Assembly: GCA_903861015.1 (NCBI GenBank)
Contig: CAIOSL010000022.1
Span: 1 to 20,438 of the forward strand
Direction: 5' to 3'
Length of the DNA: 20,438 nt
From: an uncultured bacterium
GTDB taxonomy: Bacteria; Patescibacteriota; Saccharimonadia; Saccharimonadales; Saccharimonadaceae
Shown here: in pieces, positions 14,897-20,438 of the stretch
How the letters are laid out: each line of letters begins with the position of its first letter
Numbering within the stretch: position 1 is the first letter of the stretch
The notes under the pieces: model-generated
Databases searched by the model: none
What the model was told of the DNA's origin: nothing
What the model saw: the letters and a program-made list of their open reading frames with translations, nothing else
Translations under genes and position numbers: made by a program

Positions 14897-15439
14897 ATGA
14901 ACTTGCGGCTGATCTCGGGCCGATATGGCAAACGAACTATCCAGGCGCCCGACGGTGACCTGACCCACCCAATGAGCGAGCGAGTTCGTAGCTCGCTGTT
15001 TAATATTATCAACAGTCGGCTGCCGGATGCGGAGGTAGTTGACGCGTTTGCCGGCACTGGGTCGCTGGGGCTAGAGGCCCTCAGTCGCGGTGCCAAGTCG
15101 GCCATCTTTTTAGAGCGTGACCGTGTTGCTAACAAGATATTACACCAAAATATTGACAGCCTGGGTGTTGGCGACATGGCGACCGCTGTCAAAATCGGCG
15201 TTAGCACCTGGATCGACCAAAACAAGGACAAGCGTTTTGATATTATTTTTGCCGACCCACCCTATAACGACATGCAGCTGACGACAGTGGCACGTCTGGG
15301 CGAGCTGCTAAATAACGCCGGCATGCTGATATTGTCGCACCCGGCCAGGACGGAATTACCCGAGTTTGAAGGGCTAGTCATGGTGGATAACAGGAATTAT
15401 GGCGAGGCTGAGGTGGCGTTTATGAAAGTGAGAAGATAG
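14897..15439 (+). CDS. rsmD: 16S rRNA guanine-N2 methyltransferase, RsmD family
   Basis: RsmD methylates a guanine in 16S rRNA (G966 in E. coli) using S-adenosylmethionine during 30S assembly. The 180 residues show the family N-terminus (LRLISGRYGKRTI), the segment PMSERVRSSLFNII, SAM-binding motif I VVDAFAGTGSLGLEAL (47-62) and the catalytic DPPY (120-123). The length is normal. The ATG lies one base after the stop of the upstream gene, with AAGG about ten bases upstream, inside that gene. Translational coupling is likely. The gene is followed by the bidirectional hairpin at 15471-15512. Confidence 0.94.
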   Translation: MNLRLISGRYGKRTIQAPDGDLTHPMSERVRSSLFNIINSRLPDAEVVDAFAGTGSLGLEALSRGAKSAIFLERDRVANKILHQNIDSLGVGDMATAVKIGVSTWIDQNKDKRFDIIFADPPYNDMQLTTVARLGELLNNAGMLILSHPARTELPEFEGLVMVDNRNYGEAEVAFMKVRR

Positions 15440-15470
15440 GTAAAAATTCAAGCCTTTTTATCGGCGAAAA

Positions 15471-15512
15471 CCAAATTAAATAGACGGCCAGCCGACCGTC
15501 TATTTAATTTGG
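15471..15512. terminator. Bidirectional terminator hairpin overlapping tRNA-Leu(UAG) CCA end
   Basis: CCAAATTAAATAGACGG (15471-15487) and CCGTCTATTTAATTTGG (15496-15512) are perfect 17-bp arms with an 8-nt loop. In the tRNA (minus) direction the first arm begins with the CCA bases of the tRNA, and the exit side carries UUUAAUUUGG followed by UUUU. It can also end the plus-strand recG-rsmD transcript, which stops 31 bp earlier. Confidence 0.8.
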
Positions 15513-15593
15513 TACGCGAGAAAGGACTTGAACCTTCACATCTTACGATACCAGCTCCTAAAGCTGGCGTGTCTACCATTCCACCACTCGCGC
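15510..15593 (-). tRNA. tRNA-Leu (anticodon UAG)
   Basis: The minus-strand sequence folds as a class II tRNA. The acceptor GCGCGAG pairs with CTCGCGT (one G-U pair), and the anticodon stem CCAGC/GCTGG encloses the loop TTTAGGA with anticodon TAG. A long variable arm (ATC-GTAA-GAT, a GNRA-type loop) is present. The T arm GAAGG/CCTTT encloses TTCAAGT, and the discriminator is A with an encoded CCA (15510-15512). The anticodon together with the long variable arm identifies leucine. A predicted minus-strand -10 TATAAT at plus 15620-15625 lies 26 bp upstream. Confidence 0.95.
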
Positions 15594-15619
15594 ATATACC
15601 AAAAATTAGTTACTGCAGT

Positions 15620-15648
15620 ATTATATCAAAGTTTTTCTGGCAGATAAA
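15620..15648 (-). promoter_or_regulatory. Candidate promoter of tRNA-Leu(UAG)
   Basis: TATAAT on the minus strand (plus 15620-15625) with a poor -35 TTTATC (plus 15643-15648) at 17-bp spacing. The start would be near 15613, giving about 20 nt of leader to be trimmed. Confidence 0.45.
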
Positions 15649-15680
15649 GACACAAATTATGTACCCGCCAATGGCGCTTG

Positions 15681-15718
15681 TGTTATGATTATTACAGTAA
15701 TACCTGACGGGGGTAATA
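15681..15718 (+). promoter_or_regulatory. Promoter, ribosome site and dyad before the FAD oxidase
   Basis: An extended -10, TGT plus TATGAT (15684-15689), predicts a start near 15696. A perfect 13-bp dyad, TATTAC-A-GTAATA (15690-15702), is centred on that predicted start. A GGGGG Shine-Dalgarno-like run lies six bases before the ATG at 15719. The dyad might be an operator; this is inference from position and symmetry only. Confidence 0.45.
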
Positions 15719-17353
15719 ATGAGCAAAATCACACAATATCTAAACGAACATCTCTTGGGTGAAGTTACGGCAAATGACGCGATTAGGCGCCGCTTTGCAC
15801 GCGATGGCAGTGTTTTGACAATCTTGCCCGAACTAGTTGTTCACCCCAAAATAACCAATGACATTCGCAAAGTCGCTCGCTTTAGTTGGCAGTTGGCCGA
15901 AAAAGGCCATATCTTGCCGCTAATTACTCGTGGCGGTGGGTCGAACAAAACCGGCGCCGCTATTGGCAAGGGGATTGTCGTTAATACTTTGTCGCATCTA
16001 AATGACATTATCTATGTCAGTTCAAAATCCAAGGATTTGTTTGTCCATACACAGCCCGGCGTTACTTTCAAGGACCTAAACTCCACACTTAAAACCCATG
16101 GCTTGATCGTACCTAGCTATCCTGATAATTCAGCCTACAGTACGGTTGGCGGTGCGGTAGCCGATAATTCTGGTGGCCTGCTGTCGGGTCATTACGGCAC
16201 GACTGGCAAGTGGGTCAAGCGCCTAGAGGTAGTTTTGGCCAATGGTGATCTGATCGAAGCCAGTCGAATCAGTCGTCATGACCTGGACAAAAAGAAGGGC
16301 TTGCAAACCTTTGAAGGCGAACTTTATCGCAAGATCGATGGAATTATCGAAGACAACCAATCGGTTATCTATGACAAGATCACCAAGGGCGAAGACGATA
16401 ATGTTGGCTATCCTGGCGTTGCCAAGGTTAAGCAGCGCAACGGTTCGTTTGACTTGACGCCGCTGTTTGTTGGCAGTCAGGGGACTTTGGGCATTATATC
16501 TGAAGTAGTGTTACAGGCCAGCAGCTACGCAGCGGACGAATCAGTAATCGTCGCTACTTTTAATGATGCGTCGGTGGCTCGTAGCGCCGCCAATTCGTTA
16601 ATGCCATTACAACCAGTATCGATGGAATATCTTGACGGCGAACTTTACAAGATGGCCCACGCTCACGGCAAAAAGTATTTGTTTAGCGCCGATAACAGTG
16701 AGGTTGCGGCGGTTTTACTGGTCAGCTTTAATGACGCCAGTGGCCGAATCCGCAAACGCAAGGTCAAAAAGCTGTTAAAAAAGCTGTCAAAGCTCGAAAC
16801 TGCTATTTATACCAGCGATAATCACTCGACCAACGAGCTATATGCCGTCCGTGAGGTTATTCGAACAATTGTTCAGCCAGAATCGATCAAAGAATCGGTC
16901 CCATCGCTAATTGACGGTGCTTCGGTGTCGCTGGAAAGCCGCGAGATGTTTGTCCGGTCCCTGGGCGAACTATCAACCAAAGATCATTTGACCTTGCCGC
17001 TCACAATCGATTGGCTCAGCGGGGTTGTTCGGGCTTACCCAACCATGCACCTTGACCAAGTCAGCGACAAGCAAAAAGTCTTTAAGTTAATTAACGATTA
17101 TTATGACTTGGTAGCTAAGTTTGGCGGTAATTTGGCAGCCGATGGTGCCGAAGGGCGACTACGGGCGACTGCAACCCACAACCATCTTGATCCTGAAGTT
17201 CTGGATGTTTACGAGCAAATCAAACTGGCTTTCGACCCATACAGCACCCTAAACCCAGGCGTCAAACAAAAGAACGACCTGCGAACCTTGGTCGTCCAGC
17301 TTAATGCCGACTATGATCTAACCGATTTTGCCCAATATTCGCCATTAAACTAA
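15719..17353 (+). CDS. FAD-binding oxidase (GlcD / D-lactate dehydrogenase-like)
   Basis: The 544 residues form a flavoprotein of the PCMH/GlcD superfamily. The FAD-binding domain has RGGGSNKTGAA (71-81) and YPDNSAYSTVGGAVADNSGG (about 134-153), and the end carries the cap-domain signature FDPYSTLNPGVK. Family members oxidise 2-hydroxy acids such as lactate or glycolate, or form related linkages. The C-terminal iron-sulfur Cys motifs of some D-lactate dehydrogenases are absent and the protein ends soon after LNPGVK. No membrane segment is seen, so the electron acceptor is unknown. It stands alone on the plus strand between two minus-strand tRNA-Leu genes. The substrate cannot be assigned. Confidence 0.88.
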   Translation: MSKITQYLNEHLLGEVTANDAIRRRFARDGSVLTILPELVVHPKITNDIRKVARFSWQLAEKGHILPLITRGGGSNKTGAAIGKGIVVNTLSHLNDIIYVSSKSKDLFVHTQPGVTFKDLNSTLKTHGLIVPSYPDNSAYSTVGGAVADNSGGLLSGHYGTTGKWVKRLEVVLANGDLIEASRISRHDLDKKKGLQTFEGELYRKIDGIIEDNQSVIYDKITKGEDDNVGYPGVAKVKQRNGSFDLTPLFVGSQGTLGIISEVVLQASSYAADESVIVATFNDASVARSAANSLMPLQPVSMEYLDGELYKMAHAHGKKYLFSADNSEVAAVLLVSFNDASGRIRKRKVKKLLKKLSKLETAIYTSDNHSTNELYAVREVIRTIVQPESIKESVPSLIDGASVSLESREMFVRSLGELSTKDHLTLPLTIDWLSGVVRAYPTMHLDQVSDKQKVFKLINDYYDLVAKFGGNLAADGAEGRLRATATHNHLDPEVLDVYEQIKLAFDPYSTLNPGVKQKNDLRTLVVQLNADYDLTDFAQYSPLN

Positions 17354-17383
17354 AGGACTCGGTCGCTTTCTAGTCCTGGAATA

Positions 17384-17424
17384 CCAAAAAGATAAGACGA
17401 CATAAAGCCGTCTTATCTTTTTGG
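17384..17424. terminator. Bidirectional terminator hairpin overlapping tRNA-Leu(CAG) CCA end
   Basis: CCAAAAAGATAAGACG (17384-17399) and CGTCTTATCTTTTTGG (17409-17424) are perfect 16-bp arms with a 9-nt loop. Reading either strand, the exit side is U-rich (UCUUUUUGG). It follows the FAD oxidase stop by 30 bp on the plus strand and begins within the CCA of tRNA-Leu(CAG) on the minus strand, the same design as at 15471-15512. A weaker inverted repeat AGGACT/AGTCCT lies just after the stop (about 17355-17377). Confidence 0.8.
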
Positions 17425-17507
17425 TACGCGAGAGAGGACTCGAACCTCCACATCCTTGCGGAAACCAGCACCTGAAGCTGGCGTGTCTACCATTCCACCA
17501 CTCGCGC
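17422..17507 (-). tRNA. tRNA-Leu (anticodon CAG)
   Basis: The minus strand folds as a class II tRNA with acceptor GCGCGAG/CTCGCGT and anticodon stem CCAGC/GCTGG around the loop TTCAGGT, giving anticodon CAG. It has a long variable arm TCC-GCAA-GGA with a GNRA loop, T arm GGAGG/CCTCT around TTCGAGT, discriminator A and an encoded CCA (17422-17424). The first 33 bases are identical to tRNA-Leu(UAG) 1.9 kb away, pointing to duplication and divergence. Confidence 0.95.
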
Positions 17508-17517
17508 TTACTAAACC

Positions 17518-17546
17518 AGCATATCGCGTAACGGACTATATTACAA
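17518..17546 (-). promoter_or_regulatory. tRNA-Leu(CAG) promoter
   Basis: The minus strand carries TTGTAA (plus 17541-17546), a 17-bp spacer and TATGCT (plus 17518-17523). The start falls near 17511, about four bases before the mature tRNA 5' end. The pyrH stop lies upstream at 17581, so readthrough from pyrH is also possible. Confidence 0.6.
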
Positions 17547-17580
17547 TATTTATGTTCTGTTACAACTCGATAGTTTGTAG

Positions 17581-18297
17581 CTACTTGGTATTACTGATCA
17601 TCGTTCCAAAAGAATAATCGCCGTCGATAATCTCGGATAGCTTGTGTAGGTTTTTGATATCAAAGACAAAGATCGGGATCTCGGATTTCTCGCACATGGC
17701 GAATGCTGTTCGGTCCATGACTTCTAGTCGTTGGTCCAAAGCGTCTTGATACGACAGGTGACTGTATTTTTTGGCCCCACTGTTTTTGCGTGGGTCAGAA
17801 TCATAGACGCCATCGGTGGTGCTGGCTTTAAATATAATATTGCACTTTAGTTCGTTGGCGTACTGCGCCACAGCCGAGTCGGTCGAAAAATGTGGCATCC
17901 CCAGGCCACCGGCAATAATAACAATTCGGTTGTGTTCGAGATGGTGTCGACCTTTTGACCGAATATACGGCTCGGCCATTTGGTGAATGTTGATTGAAGT
18001 CATCAGTCGGGTGTCTTTGGCGCCATTGCGAACCAAGGCCTCGCGCAGGGCGACGCCATTGATGATTGTAGCCAACATACCCATCGAGTCGGCTTCGTTG
18101 GCATCGACAAAACTCGACGCTTGGCGCCCCCGAAAGATATTGCCACCGCCTACGACAATCGCCAGCTGCACCTTGGTTTGATTCTGAATTTTTATAAGTT
18201 GTTTAGCGACCGTGTCGTACTGATCAAAATCAATACTGTTATCGTTATTTTGAAATAGTTCACCGCTGAGCTTGAGTATCGCGCGTTTAGTATTCAT
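17581..18297 (-). CDS. pyrH: Uridylate kinase (UMP kinase)
   Basis: PyrH phosphorylates UMP to UDP in pyrimidine nucleotide synthesis, using the amino-acid-kinase fold. The 238 residues show LKLSGE (8-13), the glycine loop VVGGGNIFRGR (48-58), the UMP-binding region ending FSTD (137-140), TTDGVYDSDP (160-169) and the family C-terminal segment MDRTAFAMC. The loop at 130-136 reads GGLGMPH, where many UMP kinases have GTGNP, a modest deviation. The length is normal. No ribosome site precedes the ATG; the consensus promoter upstream leaves only about 3-4 nt of leader. It is divergent from the SpoU gene. Confidence 0.96.
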   Translation of the reverse strand: MNTKRAILKLSGELFQNNDNSIDFDQYDTVAKQLIKIQNQTKVQLAIVVGGGNIFRGRQASSFVDANEADSMGMLATIINGVALREALVRNGAKDTRLMTSINIHQMAEPYIRSKGRHHLEHNRIVIIAGGLGMPHFSTDSAVAQYANELKCNIIFKASTTDGVYDSDPRKNSGAKKYSHLSYQDALDQRLEVMDRTAFAMCEKSEIPIFVFDIKNLHKLSEIIDGDYSFGTMISNTK

Positions 18298-18307
18298 CTA
18301 ATAGCGC

Positions 18308-18336
18308 ATTATATGGTCTGGCCCTGGATCTGTCAA
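18308..18336 (-). promoter_or_regulatory. Consensus promoter of pyrH
   Basis: The minus strand reads TTGACA (plus 18331-18336), exactly 17 bp, then TATAAT (plus 18308-18313), a perfect sigma70 consensus. The ATG begins ten bases after the -10, so the mRNA leader is only a few bases and has no Shine-Dalgarno. The -35 lies 7 bp from the start of the divergent SpoU -10. Confidence 0.85.
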
Positions 18337-18343
18337 TTTGGGT

Positions 18344-18355
18344 TACAATATACTC
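18344..18355 (+). promoter_or_regulatory. Leaderless -10 for the SpoU methyltransferase
   Basis: TACAAT (18344-18349) ends six bases before the ATG at 18356. It overlaps any upstream start such as TTG 18338, which would fall inside the promoter. No ribosome site is seen. The -35 region coincides with that of the divergent pyrH promoter and has no good match. Confidence 0.6.
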
Positions 18356-18970
18356 ATGAATGAAGTTATAGTCGGTGTTGGGCCGCACCCACAGCCATGG
18401 CCAATTGACCCCAGATACGACCCTGAATTACTGGCCGCTGGCGATCAGCGTAATGTCTTAGACAAATATCGCTATTGGTCGCTGGATGCCATAAAGGCCG
18501 ATCTCGACCAGTCGCGGTCGGGTCTGCATGTGGCAATCGAAAACTGGCAACATGACTTTAATATCGGCACTATTGTTCGGACAGCCAACGCTTTTAATGT
18601 CGAGGCGGTGCATGTCATAGGCAGGCGTCACTGGAATCGACGCGGCGCCATGGTAGCTGACCGCTATATGGCGATTGTTCACCATGATACAGTGCAAGAT
18701 TTCGCTGCGGCGATGCAAGCCGACAATCGTCAAATGATCGCCGTTGATATTGTCCCCGGGGCGCTGCCAATATCACAAGTTACGTTGCCGCAAAGGTCGG
18801 TTTTGATCTTTGGCGGCGAAGGCCCGGGCATCAGCGATGATATGAAACAGATTGTTCAAACAACGGTTATGATCGAGCAATTTGGCTCGACCAGGTCGGT
18901 TAATGTCGGCGTAGCCGCCGGAATCGCCATGTATGTTTGGGTGCAGCAACACTTACTAAATCGCAGTTGA
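18356..18970 (+). CDS. SpoU/TrmH-family RNA 2'-O-methyltransferase
   Basis: The protein uses S-adenosylmethionine to methylate a ribose in tRNA or rRNA and acts as a knotted SPOUT dimer. Counting from Met 18356 (204 residues), the three SpoU motifs are present: NIGTIVRTANAF from residue 69, LIFGGEGPGI around 150-159 and SVNVGVAAGIAMYVW from 181. An N-terminal segment of about 60 residues (PHPQPWPIDPRYDP) precedes the fold and is not a standard SpoU-associated domain I can name. I chose 18356, not TTG 18338, because the -10 box occupies 18344-18349. The target RNA cannot be assigned. The gene's last 15 bases overlap the convergent aminotransferase. Confidence 0.9.
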   Translation: MNEVIVGVGPHPQPWPIDPRYDPELLAAGDQRNVLDKYRYWSLDAIKADLDQSRSGLHVAIENWQHDFNIGTIVRTANAFNVEAVHVIGRRHWNRRGAMVADRYMAIVHHDTVQDFAAAMQADNRQMIAVDIVPGALPISQVTLPQRSVLIFGGEGPGISDDMKQIVQTTVMIEQFGSTRSVNVGVAAGIAMYVWVQQHLLNRS

Positions 18971-20254
18971 CGCCAAGTACGAACCAATAGTCGCGGCTAT
19001 CGTCTCGAGGTTGGTTTTAAACTTGACCTCGTCGGTTTCAAGCAGGGTAATCCTAAAGCCCGGCAAGTCCGAGTTAAACCCACTCAGCGGCACAACGCAG
19101 ATGCCAGTTGCGGCCAGCAGGTAATAGACAAAGCGCTTGTCTGGCGCCAGTCCACTGACCAATTGTTCGATATAATCCTTGACGGCGTTATTATCAATCG
19201 GCACCGACTGTTGTGACGTCAACATGCCTTGGTCAAACACCACTGTCGCATACAAGGCGCCATGGGGCTGAACGCAAGTCACGCCGTTGACACCCGACAT
19301 TACGTCATGGACTATCTCGGCCCGTTTGTTATACATCTCGTTATTGGCTGCCAGATAATCTGGATAACGACCGTCGGATAATATCAGGGGCAGGGCTTTT
19401 TGCGGTAGGGTAGTCGAGCAAACTTCCAACATCTTGGAGTCGACCAATGACTTAACATAGCGGGCAAAATTGGCGTCCTTGTCGGTGTTATAAAACTCCA
19501 CCCAACCACAGCGCGACCCTGGCCACGGCACTTCCTTGGATAGTCCCTTCATTGCCATTCCGGGAACGTCACCGATAATATCGTGAAGTTCAGTCATGAC
19601 GGTGCCGCCATAGACAATGTTGGCGTATATCTCGTCGGCAACGATAAACAAGTCGTATTCTTTGGCGATATTGACCATTTCGATCAGTGTTTGACGCGGA
19701 TAGACCATGCCAGTTGGATTGTCGGGGTTAATAATCAGAATTCCCCCGATTGCCGGGTTGTACTTGATCTTGTTGCGCAAATCATCCAAATCGGGCAACC
19801 AATTGTTGTTGGGGTCCAGGCGATACGTCAAATGCGGGGCATTGGCATGCGCCGCCTCGGCCGACGAATGGGTTGAATAGGCCGGATTGGGTCCAATGAC
19901 ACGCACGTTTCGATTTAAATTGCTGTAAACGCGCGATATGGCGTCACCCAGGCCGTTAAAAAATAATATATCTTCGGCCGACATCTTGTTATTGCGGCGC
20001 TCGGCAATATATTGGCGAGTTTCGGTCAAACCTTTGGTTGGCGAATAGCCAAAGGCGCTGTCGTCCAACATCACAATATCGCGAACGATTTCTTTGATCC
20101 AAGTCGGCACTTTGTGGCCCTTTTGTACTGGATCGCCAATATTCTCCCAGGCAATCGGCACACCCAGGCTCTCGACCGTTTTGGCAACCGCCACAATTTC
20201 ACGGATTTCGTAGGTAAGTTCATCAGCACCACTGTAAACAATGTTATTTCGCAT
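18956..20254 (-). CDS. Class I/II pyridoxal-phosphate aminotransferase, AlaA-like
   Basis: This is a cytoplasmic PLP enzyme. In 432-residue numbering from Met 20254 it has NPDNPTG (176-182), ADEIY with Asp207 pairing to the PLP ring nitrogen, the Schiff-base Lys240 in GLSKE, and Arg248 (GSRCGW) for the substrate carboxylate. The pattern is closest to alanine or broad-specificity transaminases (AlaA/AlaT type), but the substrate is not provable. The start is moved from 20269 to the internal ATG because TATTAT (minus, plus 20261-20266) ends six bases before it. Its 3' end overlaps the SpoU gene by 15 bp. The transposase fragment lies about 50 bp upstream. Confidence 0.9.
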   Translation of the reverse strand: MRNNIVYSGADELTYEIREIVAVAKTVESLGVPIAWENIGDPVQKGHKVPTWIKEIVRDIVMLDDSAFGYSPTKGLTETRQYIAERRNNKMSAEDILFFNGLGDAISRVYSNLNRNVRVIGPNPAYSTHSSAEAAHANAPHLTYRLDPNNNWLPDLDDLRNKIKYNPAIGGILIINPDNPTGMVYPRQTLIEMVNIAKEYDLFIVADEIYANIVYGGTVMTELHDIIGDVPGMAMKGLSKEVPWPGSRCGWVEFYNTDKDANFARYVKSLVDSKMLEVCSTTLPQKALPLILSDGRYPDYLAANNEMYNKRAEIVHDVMSGVNGVTCVQPHGALYATVVFDQGMLTSQQSVPIDNNAVKDYIEQLVSGLAPDKRFVYYLLAATGICVVPLSGFNSDLPGFRITLLETDEVKFKTNLETIAATIGSYLASTAI

Positions 20255-20266
20255 ACAACAATAATA
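20255..20266 (-). promoter_or_regulatory. Leaderless -10 for the aminotransferase
   Basis: On the minus strand TATTAT (plus 20261-20266) sits six bases before ATG 20254. No Shine-Dalgarno is present. A convincing -35 is not seen. Confidence 0.5.
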
Positions 20267-20305
20267 CACTAATTTATAGATTAATATTTGACGCCACGCG
20301 TATAA

Positions 20306-20326
20306 AACTCAAGACCTCTGCAACAT
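20306..20326. repeat. IS terminal inverted repeat, transposase 3' side
   Basis: Read inward this is AACTCA, two variable bases, ACCTCTGCAACAT. It matches the minus-strand version at 250-270 in 18 of 21 positions. It contains the transposase stop codon (plus 20309-20311), so the gene ends inside the IS end. Confidence 0.7.
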
Positions 20327-20438
20327 GCTGACCGGCACTCGCATCTGCAAGCCTAAGTGTACGCGCTTTTGGTTGTAAAAGTCTAGATAAGCGGTTAGCT
20401 TAGCTTGCTGGCGAGGGAGCGGAACGCTCACTTGCCAG
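20309..20438 (-). CDS. IS transposase, C-terminal end (partial)
   Basis: The 42 codons read from 20437 down to the TGA at 20311-20309. The segment AKLTAYLDFYNQKRVHLGL is the classic C-terminal end of a DDE integrase core (L..YL.fYN..R.H.gL, then tP...L). This is the end of the catalytic domain in IS481, IS3 and related transposases. No acidic catalytic residues lie in this part. Confidence 0.8.
   Translation of the reverse strand, partial: WQVSVPLPRQQAKLTAYLDFYNQKRVHLGLQMRVPVSMLQRS
20408..20438. repeat. Imperfect hairpin at the window edge
   Basis: CTGGCGAGGGAGCG (20408-20421) and CGCTCACTTGCCAG (20425-20438) pair at 12 of 14 positions around a GAA loop and end exactly at the window edge, within transposase codons. 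It may be natural or an assembly fold-back. Confidence 0.55.

Larger units (their letters stand above)
20306..20438 (-). mobile_element. Insertion sequence, transposase 3' end, cut by window edge
   Basis: This is the transposase 3' end of an IS in the same orientation as the piece at 1-270, with its terminal inverted repeat at 20306-20326. The rest lies beyond the window. It cannot be shown from this window whether these are two separate copies or the two halves of one copy. Confidence 0.75.

Noticed and set aside
319..17353. Frequent AGG arginine codons after a C (as in GCCAGG) as a coding signal or hidden motif
   Set aside because: AGG also follows A and T in several genes (for example at about 1816 and 13190), so this looks like codon-context bias.
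18338..18355. TTG 18338 as start of the SpoU gene
   Set aside because: The putative -10 TACAAT overlaps those codons and there is no ribosome site, so the ATG at 18356 is preferred.
20255..20269. ATG 20269 as start of the aminotransferase
   Set aside because: The extra codons encode MYYCC across the -10 box TATTAT; the next ATG fits the leaderless pattern and gives a family-like N-terminus.
271..20305. Composite transposon or integrated element spanning the whole window
   Set aside because: The content is core genes (clpC, radA, recG, tyrS, pyrH, rsmD, tRNAs) with no integrase, phage or conjugation genes; flanking IS pieces are better explained as assembly breaks at repeats.
271..20305. CRISPR arrays, defence islands, toxin-antitoxin pairs or phage genes
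   Set aside because: No regularly spaced direct repeats were seen, and every long reading frame is accounted for by a recognised or described gene.

Overview
This 20.4 kb window is a dense stretch of bacterial chromosome, almost all housekeeping genes, closed at both edges by pieces of one insertion-sequence type. The gene content, short intergenic gaps, several promoters placed directly on start codons, and the presence of lineage-specific membrane proteins suggest a candidate-phyla-radiation (Patescibacteria) genome, most likely Saccharibacteria-like. That placement is an inference from overall character, not from a marker-gene search. The standard code is used: TGA ends the SpoU gene and the transposase, which argues against Gracilibacteria and Absconditabacteria, where TGA codes for glycine.

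Layout. 1-270: 5' part of a transposase gene (minus strand) with its promoter, a ribosome-site-masking hairpin and a terminal inverted repeat. 319-6132 (+): clpC, a membrane-anchored HEXXH protein, radA and a PIN-TRAM protein. This is a version of the Firmicutes ctsR-mcsA-mcsB-clpC-radA-disA-yacL neighbourhood in which an IS lies where the regulators would be and disA is missing. 6178-8832 (-): class A penicillin-binding protein. 8987-11997 (+): tyrS and a phosphohexomutase. 12019-15439 (+): recG, an unrecognised histidine-rich protein, rsmD. 15510-15593 and 17422-17507 (-): two tRNA-Leu genes, UAG and CAG, flanking a plus-strand FAD-dependent oxidase (15719-17353). 17581-18297 (-): pyrH, divergent from a SpoU RNA methyltransferase (18356-18970, +). 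18956-20254 (-): a class I/II aminotransferase overlapping the SpoU gene tail to tail. 20306-20438: 3' end of a second transposase copy (minus strand) with the matching inverted repeat.

Functions covered are protein quality control (ClpC), recombination and fork repair (RadA, RecG), cell-wall synthesis (PBP1A), translation (TyrRS, tRNA-Leu, RsmD, SpoU), pyrimidine nucleotide supply (PyrH) and sugar phosphate and amino acid metabolism.

Most notable: (1) at least five genes have a -10 box 6-7 nt upstream of the ATG, implying leaderless mRNAs, and this corrects two start codons; (2) the IS carries what looks like an anti-readthrough device on its transposase mRNA; (3) TyrRS has QIGN in place of HIGH; (4) the clpC-radA-yacL cluster is rearranged and holds an uncharacterised membrane metalloprotease-like gene. 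No clearly new multi-gene defence or mobile system is visible.
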